The notes beneath the pieces were generated by a model. It was not told the origin of the DNA and did not search any database. It saw nothing but the letters and a program-made list of their open reading frames with translations. From Sediminivirga luteola (GTDB taxonomy: Bacteria > Actinomycetota > Actinomycetes > Actinomycetales > Brevibacteriaceae), in assembly GCF_014639315.1 (NCBI RefSeq), contig NZ_BMFY01000012.1:1-64000 (forward strand): a stretch of DNA of 64,000 bases, given 5' to 3'. Numbering within the stretch: the stretch's first letter is position 1; each line of letters begins with the position of its first letter. Both the position numbers and the translations under genes were made by a program. Positions 17,962-27,356 of this stretch are shown here, piece after piece.

Positions 17962-18678
17962 TCAGGCAGCCAGGTATCCGCCGTCGACGGGCAGGTCCAC
18001 GCCGGTGATGAACGCCGACTCGTCCGAGGCCAGGAAGACGGCGGCGCCGGCGACGTCGGACGGCGTCCCGGGCCGGCCCAGCGGGGTGGCGTCCAGGAAT
18101 CTGTCGTTGACGTCGGCGCTCTGGCCGGCGGTCATCGGCGTCTGGATCCAGCCGGGCAGGATGGCGTTGGCGCGGATGCCCTGGCGCGCATAGGTGATGG
18201 CGGCATTCTTGGTCATGGTCCGCACGGCGCCCTTGGCGGCGTGGTAGGCGGCGATGCCCGGGACCGCGGCGGCACCGCAGATGGACGAGATGTTGATGAT
18301 GGCGCCGCCACCGCCGGCTTCCATGGCGGGAATCGCGGCGCGCATGCCGAAGAAGACGCCGGTCTGGTTGACCGATACGACCCGGCGCCATTCCTCCAGC
18401 CTGGATTCGTGCACGGACTCCGGCGAGGTGATGCCCGCGTTGTTCACCAGCACATCGAGCCGCCCGGTCCGTTCCAGGACCTTCGCGACCACCTGCGCCC
18501 AGGCGTCCTCATCGGTGACGTCGAGGGCTTCCGTGGCCGCGAGCGCGGGCGCCGAGAATCCCAGCACATCGCATCCGATCACCGTGGCGCCCTCGGCGGC
18601 CATCGCGGTGGCGATGCCGGCACCGATGCCCCGCGAGGCCCCTGTGACGATCGCGACCTTGCCGGTCAGCCGTGTCAT
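17962..18678 (-). CDS. SDR family oxidoreductase (copy 2)
   Basis: Second classical SDR, 238 residues, with VTGASRGIGAG, NNAGI, ISSICG (catalytic Ser), YHAAK and PGWIQTP. It precedes copy 1 by 24 bp and is the first structural gene of the reverse operon. AAGGAG lies upstream of the ATG. The pair could catalyse successive oxidations or form a mixed oligomer. In copy 2 the active-site neighbourhood (SICGAAAVPGIAA) differs clearly from copy 1 (SAWGVVGGVGVAA), so the two probably differ in substrate. Confidence 0.88.
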   Translation of the reverse strand: MTRLTGKVAIVTGASRGIGAGIATAMAAEGATVIGCDVLGFSAPALAATEALDVTDEDAWAQVVAKVLERTGRLDVLVNNAGITSPESVHESRLEEWRRVVSVNQTGVFFGMRAAIPAMEAGGGGAIINISSICGAAAVPGIAAYHAAKGAVRTMTKNAAITYARQGIRANAILPGWIQTPMTAGQSADVNDRFLDATPLGRPGTPSDVAGAAVFLASDESAFITGVDLPVDGGYLAA

Positions 18679-18751
18679 TGGATCAGCTCCTTCCCGTCCC
18701 GGCGAGTGCCGGATTGGGTTCAGAGTATGATCGGCGTCACATGCCCCGGAT

Positions 18752-18764
18752 CGTAAGAATTACG
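18752..18764. promoter_or_regulatory. Inverted repeat upstream of SDR operon
   Basis: CGTAA-GAA-TTACG is a perfect 13-base palindrome-like site 74-86 bases before the first SDR start, inside the 271-bp gap after the LuxR-type regulator. Partially matching CGGA and TCTCCG flanks extend it. It is a candidate operator for the adjacent regulator, inferred from position only. Confidence 0.4.
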
Positions 18765-18949
18765 TATCTCCGACAGGGCCGCCGCGGCGGCTCGCCCGCA
18801 GGCCGGTGCGGGGCGCCCGCATGGACGGGCGCACCCGGACGCGGCACGGCGCACCAGCTGGCTCGCCCGCACGACGGTTCCGCATCCTCGCCGCGAGCGG
18901 ATCCGGATCCTTCGGCAGTCTCAGCAACCCGCCCGGACCGCGCACACGG

Positions 18950-20716
18950 CTAAGCCGCCCGTCCTCGCGTTCGTGAGCGCGTCAGCCACGACTGCGGCAC
19001 GAAATCGCCGTCGGTGTACGGGTGCGGGCTCAGGATCCGCTGCTGGCCGCGCTGAATCTGGAAGATGAGGTGGGCAAGGGAGAGCGAGGGATCGGACCCC
19101 GTGCCGGCGTAGGTCTGCGCGGTCTGGCTGGTGTCCCCGAAGTAGTAGGCGCCGTTGACGCCGCGGTACACGATCCGGCGGAGTTCCTTCGTCACGGCGT
19201 CCCTGTCCCGCGGGTTCTCCGCCAGGCGCCATGCCTGCGCGATCAGCTGCACGCGGTCATAGGCGATCCCGGCGTGCGAACGTCCCGGCAGACGGCCGAA
19301 CGTGTTCGCGTACTGGGTGGCGAAGGCACGCGCCAGCGGATCGGAGTAGGTTCCTGTGACGGTGGCCCAGACGAGGCCCTCGGCCCGGTCGCCCATGCGC
19401 TCGTAGAACTTCGGCACACTCGGGGCGTAGAGGGAGTACACCAGGGTGTCGCTCGGTTCGGCGAGGAAGGCGTCAAGGAATCCGACCGTGCCGTCCACCA
19501 GGTAATGGCCGATCATCACCGCCCCGGGCTCGAGCGAGCGGATCCGCTCGGCCATGGCCGACCAGGCGAGCTTCGAGTCGCCCGCCGGCCGCATGACCTC
19601 GAGCTGCCAGCCGAGGCGATCGGCGAGAGCGGCGGCCTCGGCGAGACCGAGATCGGTGAGATCCCATCCGCTCTGGATGATGACCAGCCGGCGCGAGGAG
19701 GGAGCCCACTGCCCGCTCACGCGCAGCTCCTCCATGAACTGCACGAACCGGGGGCCGTAGTGGGAGTCGCTCGGGCACACCTGGAAGATCCGCCCGTACC
19801 GGCCCGGGTCCTGGCTGACCCGCCGCTCCATCGCCGCCAGGGTGGCCGCGTGCAGGTAGATGCCGCCGGCGTCGGCGATCACCTCGTGCGCCAGGTCCTG
19901 GTGGGCCAGATAACCCGAGGTGATGGCATCGGCCTCCTGGTCCGCCATCTGCGTGAAAGCGGCCCGCACGCTGTCCACGTCGAAGATGTCGACATCGGCG
20001 ACGGCCAGCTCGACCCGGCGGCCGTCGATGCCGCCGCGGGCGTTGATCTCGTCGATCGCCAGCTGGCTGGCGTTGACCATCTCCTCGCCGTCCTCGGCGG
20101 CGTGACCGCTCAGGGGCAGCGCGGCACCGATCAGGAGCGGCCGCTTGACCGGCCGTGGCCGTGAGGCCGTCCCGGCCTGGCGTCGAGTGAGCGCCCGCCC
20201 GAGCGCCAGGACGGAGAAGTCGCCCATCTCGCCGGGGAACGGCAGCTTGACCAGGCCCCCGTCCAGCGCCGCGGCCGCCGCTGCGGTCCGGCTGGCGGCG
20301 CCGAGCTTCTGCATGATGTGCTCGACGTGCGTCGTGACGGTACGGGTGCTCAGCGAGAGCCGCTCGGCGATGGCGGCGTTCGAGAGCCCGACGGCGACGA
20401 GCGTGATGATGTCCAGTTCGCGCATCGTCAGATCGAACGGGAGTTCCTCGCACGGCACCGCGGTCACCACCGCGGAAGGAGCGAGGTTCCCGCCACGCTG
20501 GTGCCCGGCAATGCTGAACAGCCTGGGCACGCGCGCCCCGGCAGGCGCCCAGACGAAGGCCGCGTGCTCGATCCTCGCGGCGATCATGTCGCGGACGATC
20601 CTGAGCAGTTCCTCGTCGAGCTGTCCGGCGTCCCCTGCCTCGATGGCGACCATGCGCCCTTCGGCGTCTATCTCGGCGCAGAAGCCGTCCTCCGCGCCGA
20701 ACACTCCGCTATTCAC
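18950..20716 (-). CDS. LuxR-type HTH regulator fused to a periplasmic-binding-protein-like domain
   Basis: The 588-residue protein has three parts. Residues 1-90 form a short N-terminal domain without recognised motif. Residues about 94-150 are a LuxR/NarL helix-turn-helix (LTMRELDIITLVAVGLSN, IAERLSLSTRTVTTHVEHIM). Residues about 193-565 have the signature of the branched-chain-amino-acid/urea receptor family Peripla_BP_6 (IGAALPLSGHAAEDGEEMVN, IDEINARGGIDGRRVELAVA). No signal peptide or membrane helix is seen, so the receptor fold should sense a ligand in the cytosol, as AmiC does for AmiR. It sits immediately upstream of the SDR/ABC/acylase operon on the same strand, so it is the likely pathway regulator. 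Confidence 0.85.
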   Translation of the reverse strand: MNSGVFGAEDGFCAEIDAEGRMVAIEAGDAGQLDEELLRIVRDMIAARIEHAAFVWAPAGARVPRLFSIAGHQRGGNLAPSAVVTAVPCEELPFDLTMRELDIITLVAVGLSNAAIAERLSLSTRTVTTHVEHIMQKLGAASRTAAAAAALDGGLVKLPFPGEMGDFSVLALGRALTRRQAGTASRPRPVKRPLLIGAALPLSGHAAEDGEEMVNASQLAIDEINARGGIDGRRVELAVADVDIFDVDSVRAAFTQMADQEADAITSGYLAHQDLAHEVIADAGGIYLHAATLAAMERRVSQDPGRYGRIFQVCPSDSHYGPRFVQFMEELRVSGQWAPSSRRLVIIQSGWDLTDLGLAEAAALADRLGWQLEVMRPAGDSKLAWSAMAERIRSLEPGAVMIGHYLVDGTVGFLDAFLAEPSDTLVYSLYAPSVPKFYERMGDRAEGLVWATVTGTYSDPLARAFATQYANTFGRLPGRSHAGIAYDRVQLIAQAWRLAENPRDRDAVTKELRRIVYRGVNGAYYFGDTSQTAQTYAGTGSDPSLSLAHLIFQIQRGQQRILSPHPYTDGDFVPQSWLTRSRTRGRAA

Positions 20717-21180
20717 GGCAGTCTCCCTTCCCGGTCTTGCCCGTGATCGACTCAGCCGTGGATTGATAAGAGAGTACGAGAGGCTTATGTGAGACGCCTC
20801 ACATACGAACGGTTTGTTACCTGCTCTTTACGCGCGGGCCCCTTCGCGCCCCGCAGCGCGGCCCTCGCGTTCCCGGACGCGGCCCCGTGCTCGGCAGCGT
20901 GGCGGCCTTCGCCCCCCGGGCCGGCGGCCGGCCCGCCCCATGCCGGAAACCTTCGCAGCACGCTCGCATCGGAAGCGGCGCAGGGCCGGATGTTCATGAG
21001 CGCACTCGGAGCCAGCACCAGGCCGGTGTCGACGACGCCAGACGGGCCTCAACACCCTCGCGGCGGTACGCGGATGCGGCCGGGGCGGTGCGGGCGCCGG
21101 GGCAACCGGCACGGATGCGGCTCCGGCTCACCGGCTCATGACGAAAGCCGGCTGGCCCCCGGGGGTCGCCGCACCAGACT
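20717..21180. promoter_or_regulatory. 464-bp gap with perfect inverted repeat at 20786-20805
   Basis: TATGTGAG-ACGC-CTCACATA (20786-20805) lies 70-89 bases before the LuxR-PBP regulator start, in an AT-richer patch (20756-20820), and is a good operator candidate. The rest of the gap, up to the pxpBC stop at 21181, is GC-rich. Several frames are open there but none has a ribosome binding site or recognisable product. Confidence 0.5.
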
Positions 21181-22803
21181 TCAGCCGTCCGCGTAGAAGC
21201 GCAGGAGGGTTCCGGGGCGGGCCTGTGCCAGAAGAGGCAGTGCCCGGCCGCGCACCACAGCGATGACCGGATAACCGCCCGTGACCGGACGGTCGTTCAG
21301 GAACAGCACGGGCAGCCCGGAGGGAGGCACCTGCAGGGCACCGGTCACGGTGCCCTCGCTGGGCAGCTCCCCGGCGATGGCCCGCTCCAGCGGCGTCTCG
21401 CCCTCCAGCCGCATCCCCACCCGGTCCGATTCCGGCGTGATCCGCCAGGGCTGCTCCAGCAGGCGGGTGCGGGAGTCCGCTGTGAACCAGTCCTCACGCG
21501 GGCCCATCACGACCGGCACGTCGAGCGTCTCGCCGGGCATCGTCGGCCAGAGCTGCGGGTGACCGGCAGCGGTCATGGGCGGCGGACCGGTCTGAAGTTC
21601 GTCTCCGGCGGCCAGCGGTGCCGGTCCCAGGCCGGAGAGGGTGTCGGTGGCGGCACTGCCGAGCACGCGGGGCGCGGCGATCCCGCCGCGGAGGGCCAGG
21701 TAGCTGCGCATCCCCGTGGCCGGGACGCCGATGTCCAGCGCGTCTCCGTCGTGGAGCGCGAAGGCGCGCATATCGCTGATGTGCTCGGTCTCGCCGTCTG
21801 CCCGGGTGATCGTGATCGGCGTTGGTGCACCGGTCAGGGCGGCGGCCAGGATACCGGCGGCGGTGGCGCGGAAACCGCCCAGCGTCAGTTCCAGTGCGGG
21901 GGCGTGCGGGTCGTTGCCGACGAGGCGGTTCGCCTCCCGCAGCGAAGGTGCGTCGAGCGCTCCGGAAGGGGGAACGCCGATGTCCGCGTGTCCCGGGCGC
22001 CCGGCGTCCTGGATGAGCGGACGCAGGCCGGGCACCTCGATGCGCAGTGCGCCGGCGCCCCGCGGGGTTCCGGGTCCGGCGGGAATCTCGCGGTCTGCAG
22101 GATCGGAGGCGGGCGGGGCGGACGCATCGGTGGCCACGAACCGGACGGTGTCGCCTGGCTGCAGCAGCGCGGGGAGGTCTCGCGTCTCGTCCCACAGCGG
22201 GACGTCGGTGCGTCCCAGAAGCTGCCAGCCGCCGGGGCTCTCACGCGGATAGATGCCGCTGAACGTGCCCGCCAGGCCGACGGCACCGGCCGGGATTCGG
22301 GTCCGGGGCGTCTGCCGGCGGGGCACGTCCAGGCTGGGGTGGCCGCCGGTCAGATACGCGAAGCCGGGGGCGAAACCGGCGAAGGCGACCGTGTACCGGC
22401 TGCCGGTGTGGCGTGCGATCACCTCGTCCGGCGTGATCCCCAGCAGCTCGGCCACCTCGCCGAGGTCCTCGCCGTCGTAGCGGACCGGGATCTCGTGGTG
22501 CCGCGCGTCTGTCTCGTCCGGCGTCACCGGCTCCAGGCGTTCCAGTTCCCGTCTGAGGCGATCCGAGCCGGACCGGCCCGAGACGGTACCCACCAGGAGC
22601 GTGCGCGCGGCGGGGACCACTTCGGTGATGTCGTCCAGCCCGGGCCGGCCCTCGGCACGGGCACGTCGTAGCGCCTCGGCGAGACCGAGCACCTCGTCCA
22701 GGTCCGCGCAGTCGAGCAGCAGAGCCGCATCGCCGGCCGGCCGCACCCGCCCGGTACCGGCTGCCTGCCCGCCGCCGGCCTCGGTGCGAGCGGTGTCTGT
22801 CAT
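21181..22803 (-). CDS. 5-oxoprolinase subunits B and C, fused
   Basis: One 540-residue chain joins the KipI/PxpB and KipA/PxpC modules, which are separate genes in Escherichia coli. With PxpA they hydrolyse 5-oxoproline to glutamate using ATP. The N-terminal module (about 15-245) shows [13 protein letters not shown] and the conserved [19 protein letters not shown] segment. The C-terminal module (about 255-535) begins with [17 protein letters not shown] and has GVPPSGALD. The ATG at 22803 overlaps the pxpA stop by four bases, so all parts are co-translated. Fused B-C proteins are also annotated as urea amidolyase-related or allophanate hydrolase, but adjacency to pxpA favours 5-oxoprolinase. 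Confidence 0.9.
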   Translation of the reverse strand: MTDTARTEAGGGQAAGTGRVRPAGDAALLLDCADLDEVLGLAEALRRARAEGRPGLDDITEVVPAARTLLVGTVSGRSGSDRLRRELERLEPVTPDETDARHHEIPVRYDGEDLGEVAELLGITPDEVIARHTGSRYTVAFAGFAPGFAYLTGGHPSLDVPRRQTPRTRIPAGAVGLAGTFSGIYPRESPGGWQLLGRTDVPLWDETRDLPALLQPGDTVRFVATDASAPPASDPADREIPAGPGTPRGAGALRIEVPGLRPLIQDAGRPGHADIGVPPSGALDAPSLREANRLVGNDPHAPALELTLGGFRATAAGILAAALTGAPTPITITRADGETEHISDMRAFALHDGDALDIGVPATGMRSYLALRGGIAAPRVLGSAATDTLSGLGPAPLAAGDELQTGPPPMTAAGHPQLWPTMPGETLDVPVVMGPREDWFTADSRTRLLEQPWRITPESDRVGMRLEGETPLERAIAGELPSEGTVTGALQVPPSGLPVLFLNDRPVTGGYPVIAVVRGRALPLLAQARPGTLLRFYADG

Positions 22804-23687
22804 CGTGCTTCCTCCTGCGCCGTCATCGCCGCATGTCGTGCCAGTCCGTTCCGGTCTCGCTCCGGGGTGAACGGCGCGATCCGCGCCCCGGCCTCCCGGA
22901 GTCCCGCCGCGACGCGCGCGGCCATCGCGACCGCTCCGGGGGTGTCGCCGTGGACGCACACGGAGTCCGCGCTCAGCCGCAGCCATGAGCCGTCCGCGGC
23001 TCTGATCCGCCCGTGTTCCACCAATTCGACGATGCGTGCGGCCACGGCGTGCGGATCGTGCAGCACCGCGCCGGGTTCGCTGCGGGGCACGAGCGTGCCC
23101 TCAGGGGTGTAGCCGCGGTCGGCGAACGCCTCGGTGGCCGTCGGCAGCCCGGCGGCGTCGGCGGCTCGCAACGCCTCGGAGCCGGGCAGGCCGAGCAGGA
23201 CGAGGGAGTCGTCGATCTCCCGGATCGCGGTGGCCACGTCCCGGGCCTGACGGGCGTCGTGGACGATGGTGTTGTAGAGCGCGCCGTGGGGTTTGACGTA
23301 GCGCACCCGGCCGTCGGCCGCCGCGGCCATCGCCTGGAGCGCGCCGATCTGGTAGACGAGCTGCGGGATGAGCACGGCGCTTGGCACGTCCATGGGACGG
23401 CGGCCAAAACCCTCCCGGTCCTGGTAGGAGATATGGGCGCCGATGGCCACCCCCCGGCTGACGGCCTCGGCCACGGTGGCGCGCATGGTGACCGGGTCGC
23501 CGGCATGGAAGCCGCAGGCGATGTTGGCGCTGGAGACGATCTCGAGCATGGCGGCGTCCCCGGTGCCCGGACTGTGATGCTGCGTCGCGGGGCCAGGCTG
23601 GCGCGCCGGATCGGTGGCAGCCAGCGCCGTCCCGGCGTCCAGGGCGCCTTCGCCCAGGTCCGAGTTCAGATCGATGCTGCTGGTCAT
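22800..23687 (-). CDS. pxpA: 5-oxoprolinase subunit A (LamB/YcsF family)
   Basis: PxpA provides part of the ATP-dependent 5-oxoprolinase with the fused PxpBC downstream. The 295-residue protein keeps the hallmark blocks [47 protein letters not shown] and CVHGD. The chosen ATG at 23687 has GAGGAG 8 bases upstream. Two oddities are an insert of some 25 residues rich in Ala/Pro/His directly after DLGEG, and a conserved loop spelled [14 protein letters not shown] where the family usually has AHPS(F/Y)PD. Divergent from the PfkB kinase, 112 bp away. Confidence 0.9.
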   Translation of the reverse strand: MTSSIDLNSDLGEGALDAGTALAATDPARQPGPATQHHSPGTGDAAMLEIVSSANIACGFHAGDPVTMRATVAEAVSRGVAIGAHISYQDREGFGRRPMDVPSAVLIPQLVYQIGALQAMAAAADGRVRYVKPHGALYNTIVHDARQARDVATAIREIDDSLVLLGLPGSEALRAADAAGLPTATEAFADRGYTPEGTLVPRSEPGAVLHDPHAVAARIVELVEHGRIRAADGSWLRLSADSVCVHGDTPGAVAMAARVAAGLREAGARIAPFTPERDRNGLARHAAMTAQEEAR

Positions 23688-23799
23688 GCTCAAACTCCTC
23701 GCCTGCCGGTGCGGCAGCCCGGCGCCTGTGCCACCGCTGGCGGCGAACGTGCACTGCGGGCTGCGCCTGCGCTGGCGGGTTCCTCTAGGATACGGGGCT

Positions 23800-24792
23800 A
23801 TGACTGCTCCCGACGAGGTCGCCCGGCCGCCAGGGGCGCCCCGCGACGGAACGATCACCGTCATCGGCGAGGCGCTCATCGACGTGGTGCACCGGCCGGG
23901 AGAGCCGGCCGGGTCCGCCGAGGAGTTCCCCGGCGGCAGCCCCGCGAACGTGGCGCTCGGATTGGGGCGCCTGGGGCGCACGCCCCGTCTGCTGACGGCA
24001 CTCGGCGATGATGCCCGCGGACGTCAGCTGCGCGCGCATCTGGCGCCTTCCGGGGTGGAGGTCGTCGACCTGGGCGGCAGCTCGCGGACCGCCACCAGCA
24101 CCGCCTGGCTGCGGGAAGACGGCTCGGCCCGCTACGACTTCGATCTGCGCTGGCAACCGGAGGCCGGACGCGCTGCCGCCGAACCCGCGCCGATGTGGGC
24201 GCACACGGGCTCCATCGCAGCGGTGCTGGAGCCCGGCGCCAGCGAGGTGCTGCGCCTGATCCGCCGGTGGCGGGAACGGGCGGTGGTGTCGTTCGATCCC
24301 AATGCGCGCCCGTCGCTGATCCCGGACCCGGCGGCCGCCCGGGAACGGATCGGGCAGCTGGCGGCATTGAGCGATGTGGTCAAGGCCAGCGACGAGGATC
24401 TGGAGTTCCTGGCACCGGGCCGCGATCCGCAGGAGACGGCCTCCCAGTGGCTGGCCTCCGGTGCCTCGCTGGTCTGCGTGACGTTCGGGGGCGAGGGAAG
24501 CCTCGTCCTGACCGCCGATGGCGATCGCGTCGAGGTGCCCGCCGCGGCGGTGATGGTGCAGGACACCGTCGGCGCCGGTGACACCTTCATGGCGGCGCTG
24601 ATCGACGCCTTGGCCGCACACGCCCCGGACCCCGCCGTGCTGCGTTCGGCGGGCCCCGGGGCGGCCGGCTGGTCCCGCCCGGTGGTGGAAGCGGCTGCGC
24701 GGCGAGCCTCGCTGGCCGCCGGGATCACCGTCGCGCGCCGCGGCGCCGACCTCCCGTGGGCGCAGGAGCTGGCCGCGGCCACAGCGCCTTGA
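23800..24792 (+). CDS. PfkB family carbohydrate kinase (fructokinase-like)
   Basis: Sugar kinase of the ribokinase/PfkB fold, 330 residues from the ATG at 23800. Signature 1 is near residues 35-60 ([17 protein letters not shown]). Signature 2 is the anion hole and catalytic base [13 protein letters not shown] near 250. The GEALIDVV start and [11 protein letters not shown] block resemble fructokinases more than ribokinases. AGGA lies about 10 bases upstream. It is divergent from pxpA with no visible pathway link; the phosphorylated sugar is unproven. Confidence 0.83.
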   Translation: MTAPDEVARPPGAPRDGTITVIGEALIDVVHRPGEPAGSAEEFPGGSPANVALGLGRLGRTPRLLTALGDDARGRQLRAHLAPSGVEVVDLGGSSRTATSTAWLREDGSARYDFDLRWQPEAGRAAAEPAPMWAHTGSIAAVLEPGASEVLRLIRRWRERAVVSFDPNARPSLIPDPAAARERIGQLAALSDVVKASDEDLEFLAPGRDPQETASQWLASGASLVCVTFGGEGSLVLTADGDRVEVPAAAVMVQDTVGAGDTFMAALIDALAAHAPDPAVLRSAGPGAAGWSRPVVEAAARRASLAAGITVARRGADLPWAQELAAATAP

Positions 24793-24871
24793 GGCAGTCA
24801 GCGGCAGACGGACGACGGCGCACCCACGTGTGGTGCCGGGGGACGCGCCGCCGCGCTCGTTCCGGATCTCG

Positions 24872-25570
24872 TCAGCGGAGGCTGATGACGGCGGTGCCGC
24901 CGAACAGGCTGCCGCGGAATTCCAGGGTTCCCGGGTCGGCGTCTTCCGGCACGTCGAACACGACCTGACCGGTCACCGTGTTCCCGGGGTTGATCTGCTC
25001 GAACAGGCTGTTGGCGTCCTCCACGTAGAAGCTGGCCTCCGTGCTGCTGCTGAACGACCGCCCTTCATCGTCGATGAGGGTGACGTCCGAGCCGGTGAAG
25101 TGCACGGCGCTGTCACCGACGTTCGTCACGCTGACGTGCACCACGATGAACTGCCCGCTGGCATCGGTGCCGAGGTACTCGTTTCCGACGCGGGACACGC
25201 CGGTCTCGACCTCCGTGACGGTGATCTCCATGTCACCGGAGGCCACGGCATCGCCGATGCCCGCGATGGGTTCGTCCTCCGCAGCCGGCTCTGCCTCCGC
25301 GTCCTCGCTGTCGCCTCCAGCGGTTTCCTCGCCTCCGGTCTCAGGAACGGCAGCCGTGTCCTCGGACGCGGGCTCCTCACCGCCGGAGACGATCGCGCTG
25401 AGGAGCCCGAAAAAGACCACCAGCGCCAGGATCCAGAACCACACGCGCTTGTAGAACTTCTTCTTGGGCTTCGGCGCCGCGGGGGCCGGCCCCTGCGGGT
25501 ATCCCTGAGTTGCCTGCGGAACAGACTGGGGCGCCTGATGCGGGCCGGGGACATGGGGTGGGACGGTCAT
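24872..25570 (-). CDS. DUF4352-type membrane-anchored protein
   Basis: A 232-residue protein with a Pro/Gln-rich cytosolic N-terminus (about 1-45), a basic KPKKKFYKR patch, one membrane helix (WFWILALVVFFGLLSAIV, about 57-75), an acidic Ala/Glu linker and an extracellular beta-rich domain. That domain has the DUF4352 spacing GNEYLGTDASGQFIVVHVSV and FDVPEDADPG. Such proteins are common and functionally undefined in Gram-positive bacteria. The ATG at 25570 has AGGAG 7 bases before it. It stands alone, convergent with the kinase and divergent from the sensor kinase. Confidence 0.72.
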   Translation of the reverse strand: MTVPPHVPGPHQAPQSVPQATQGYPQGPAPAAPKPKKKFYKRVWFWILALVVFFGLLSAIVSGGEEPASEDTAAVPETGGEETAGGDSEDAEAEPAAEDEPIAGIGDAVASGDMEITVTEVETGVSRVGNEYLGTDASGQFIVVHVSVTNVGDSAVHFTGSDVTLIDDEGRSFSSSTEASFYVEDANSLFEQINPGNTVTGQVVFDVPEDADPGTLEFRGSLFGGTAVISLR

Positions 25571-25755
25571 AGGAGAACTCCTCATACGATGCGGGTTTCG
25601 GGTCATCACCAGTCCACAGCGTCCGTCGGCTCTCCCGCGTCGGCCGGACGGTCAGAACTGCATAGCCGGCAGGTCAGCCCCAGCTGTCCACTTGGGCATC
25701 TCGACTGCCCACCTGGCAGAGGCATAGTGTCCGTGGTGCGCCATAACATCGGGCC

Positions 25756-27318
25756 ATGACCGACACCCGATTCCAGCGCCTTCTGCGTGCGACTGGCTTC
25801 GTCGCGCTGACGGTACTGCTCGTTCTGCTCTCCTGGAGCGGGGCAGCGCTGAGTTCCTCCGGCGTGGCTGCCGTGTACGCGCCGCAACGGGAGCCGGTCT
25901 TCAGCGATGAGGGAATCCCCGATCCGAGCACCATTCCCGTGGTCACTGGTCTCAGTGCGCTCTATATGCTCGTCTCGTTCACGCTGTTCCTGCGCCGCCG
26001 ATACCCTTGGCTGGTATTGGCGGTGGGGCTCTTCGGGACGTTCGTGCTGCAGTTCGATCCGCTCATCGCATGCATGGTCATGGCGAGTGTGGTCGCACGG
26101 CGTCAAGGCAAGGGTGTCGTCGTGGTGGCTGTCCTGGCCGGCGTCGCGACTGCTTTCCACGCAATCCGCGACGCTTTCCTCCTGCCCGCGCATCTGTCGC
26201 CCTCCGCGACGGTGTTGTGGGATGACGAGTCCATCCTGGCCGGCGAGGTGTCCCCCGGCCGCGAAGTGGTGGCACTGGCGATTCCGGTGTTCGTCTACGC
26301 CATCGCCCTCGTCTACGGGCTGCTGATGCGGTCCCGTCGCCAAGCGGCGGAGGCACGGAGGGAAACACGCCAGGAGCAGCGACGCAGCAGCGCGCTGCAG
26401 CAGCAGACGCAACGGCTAACGGAACGCGAGCGGTTGGCACGGGATGTGCACGACACGCTCGCACACCGCCTCTCCCTGATCTCCATGCACTCGCATGGCC
26501 TGGAGAACGCAGCAGCCTCCACCGATCCACGGCTCGCTACGGCGGCGAAGGTGCTGCGCGACAACGCCAAAGAATCTCTTAACGACCTGCGGGGGCTCGT
26601 CGAGAGCCTGCGCACGCCGCAGCATGGGGAAGGAACGCTCGTTGGACCCCCGGGGGTGTCCACGCCACCTACCGGCACTCCCGTTCGCAGCGCACCGGCG
26701 GGTGCGCCTGTCGGGCAGCGCGGCCGCGGGCCGTTCAGCGGCACTACACAGCCACAGGGATCGACCGTACCGAGCCTCGCTGCGGACGCCGGCATGGTGA
26801 TACCGCCGATTCCACCGGCACCGCCGGGCCTCCGGCCCGGTACACACGCCCCGCCGGTCCTGCAGCCGGCGACGCGCACTCCGCGCCCCCGACCGGTGGG
26901 GTTGCACGATCTGGACGCCTTACTGCGGTCGTCGCGGCAGGCCGGTCTGGACATCAGGCCGCTGATCGCGCTCCCGCCGCCGGAACAGATCGATGCCCGG
27001 GTCAGTGAAGCGGCGTTCCGCATCGTCCAGGAGTGCCTGACGAACGTGCACAAGCATGCTCCCGGCTCACCGGTTTGGCTCCGTCTGGGCCGGACACAAA
27101 ACGGCGAGCTCCGCATCCACGTAGCCAACCAGCTCGGCTCGGCCGGTCCGCTGGCCGGCAGTGGCAGTGGCACCGGTCTCCTGGGTATCCGCGAACGCAC
27201 CGCAGAACTCGGCGGCCGCTGCAGTCTCGGCCCGGACGGTCATGGTGGCTTCGTGGTCGAGGTGCACCTTCCCCCGCGTGCGTTTCACCGGGACCCGGCG
27301 GTCGCGCGGGAGTCGTAG
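25756..27318 (+). CDS. NarL-family sensor histidine kinase
   Basis: Membrane sensor of a two-component system, 520 residues. About five hydrophobic segments lie in residues 12-190. The HisKA_3 dimerisation domain has the phospho-acceptor His232 in RERLARDVHDTLAHRLS. The C-terminal HATPase (about 410-510) has the N-box IVQECLTNVHKHA and G-box GSGTGLLGIRERTAELGG. Unusually, a Pro/Gly/Thr-rich low-complexity stretch of roughly 95 residues (about 287-380, with PPIPPAPPGLRPG) separates the dimerisation and ATPase domains. The response regulator follows 38 bp later. The stimulus is unknown. Confidence 0.9.
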   Translation: MTDTRFQRLLRATGFVALTVLLVLLSWSGAALSSSGVAAVYAPQREPVFSDEGIPDPSTIPVVTGLSALYMLVSFTLFLRRRYPWLVLAVGLFGTFVLQFDPLIACMVMASVVARRQGKGVVVVAVLAGVATAFHAIRDAFLLPAHLSPSATVLWDDESILAGEVSPGREVVALAIPVFVYAIALVYGLLMRSRRQAAEARRETRQEQRRSSALQQQTQRLTERERLARDVHDTLAHRLSLISMHSHGLENAAASTDPRLATAAKVLRDNAKESLNDLRGLVESLRTPQHGEGTLVGPPGVSTPPTGTPVRSAPAGAPVGQRGRGPFSGTTQPQGSTVPSLAADAGMVIPPIPPAPPGLRPGTHAPPVLQPATRTPRPRPVGLHDLDALLRSSRQAGLDIRPLIALPPPEQIDARVSEAAFRIVQECLTNVHKHAPGSPVWLRLGRTQNGELRIHVANQLGSAGPLAGSGSGTGLLGIRERTAELGGRCSLGPDGHGGFVVEVHLPPRAFHRDPAVARES

Positions 27319-27356
27319 ACAAGAGCCCCGGGCGCAGCCTGGATATAGTCACCTGT

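Noticed and set aside
20789-21196. Possible small plus-strand gene in the 464-bp gap
   Set aside because: No ribosome binding site and a shadow-like Arg/Pro-rich composition. It begins inside the inverted repeat and overlaps the pxpBC end.
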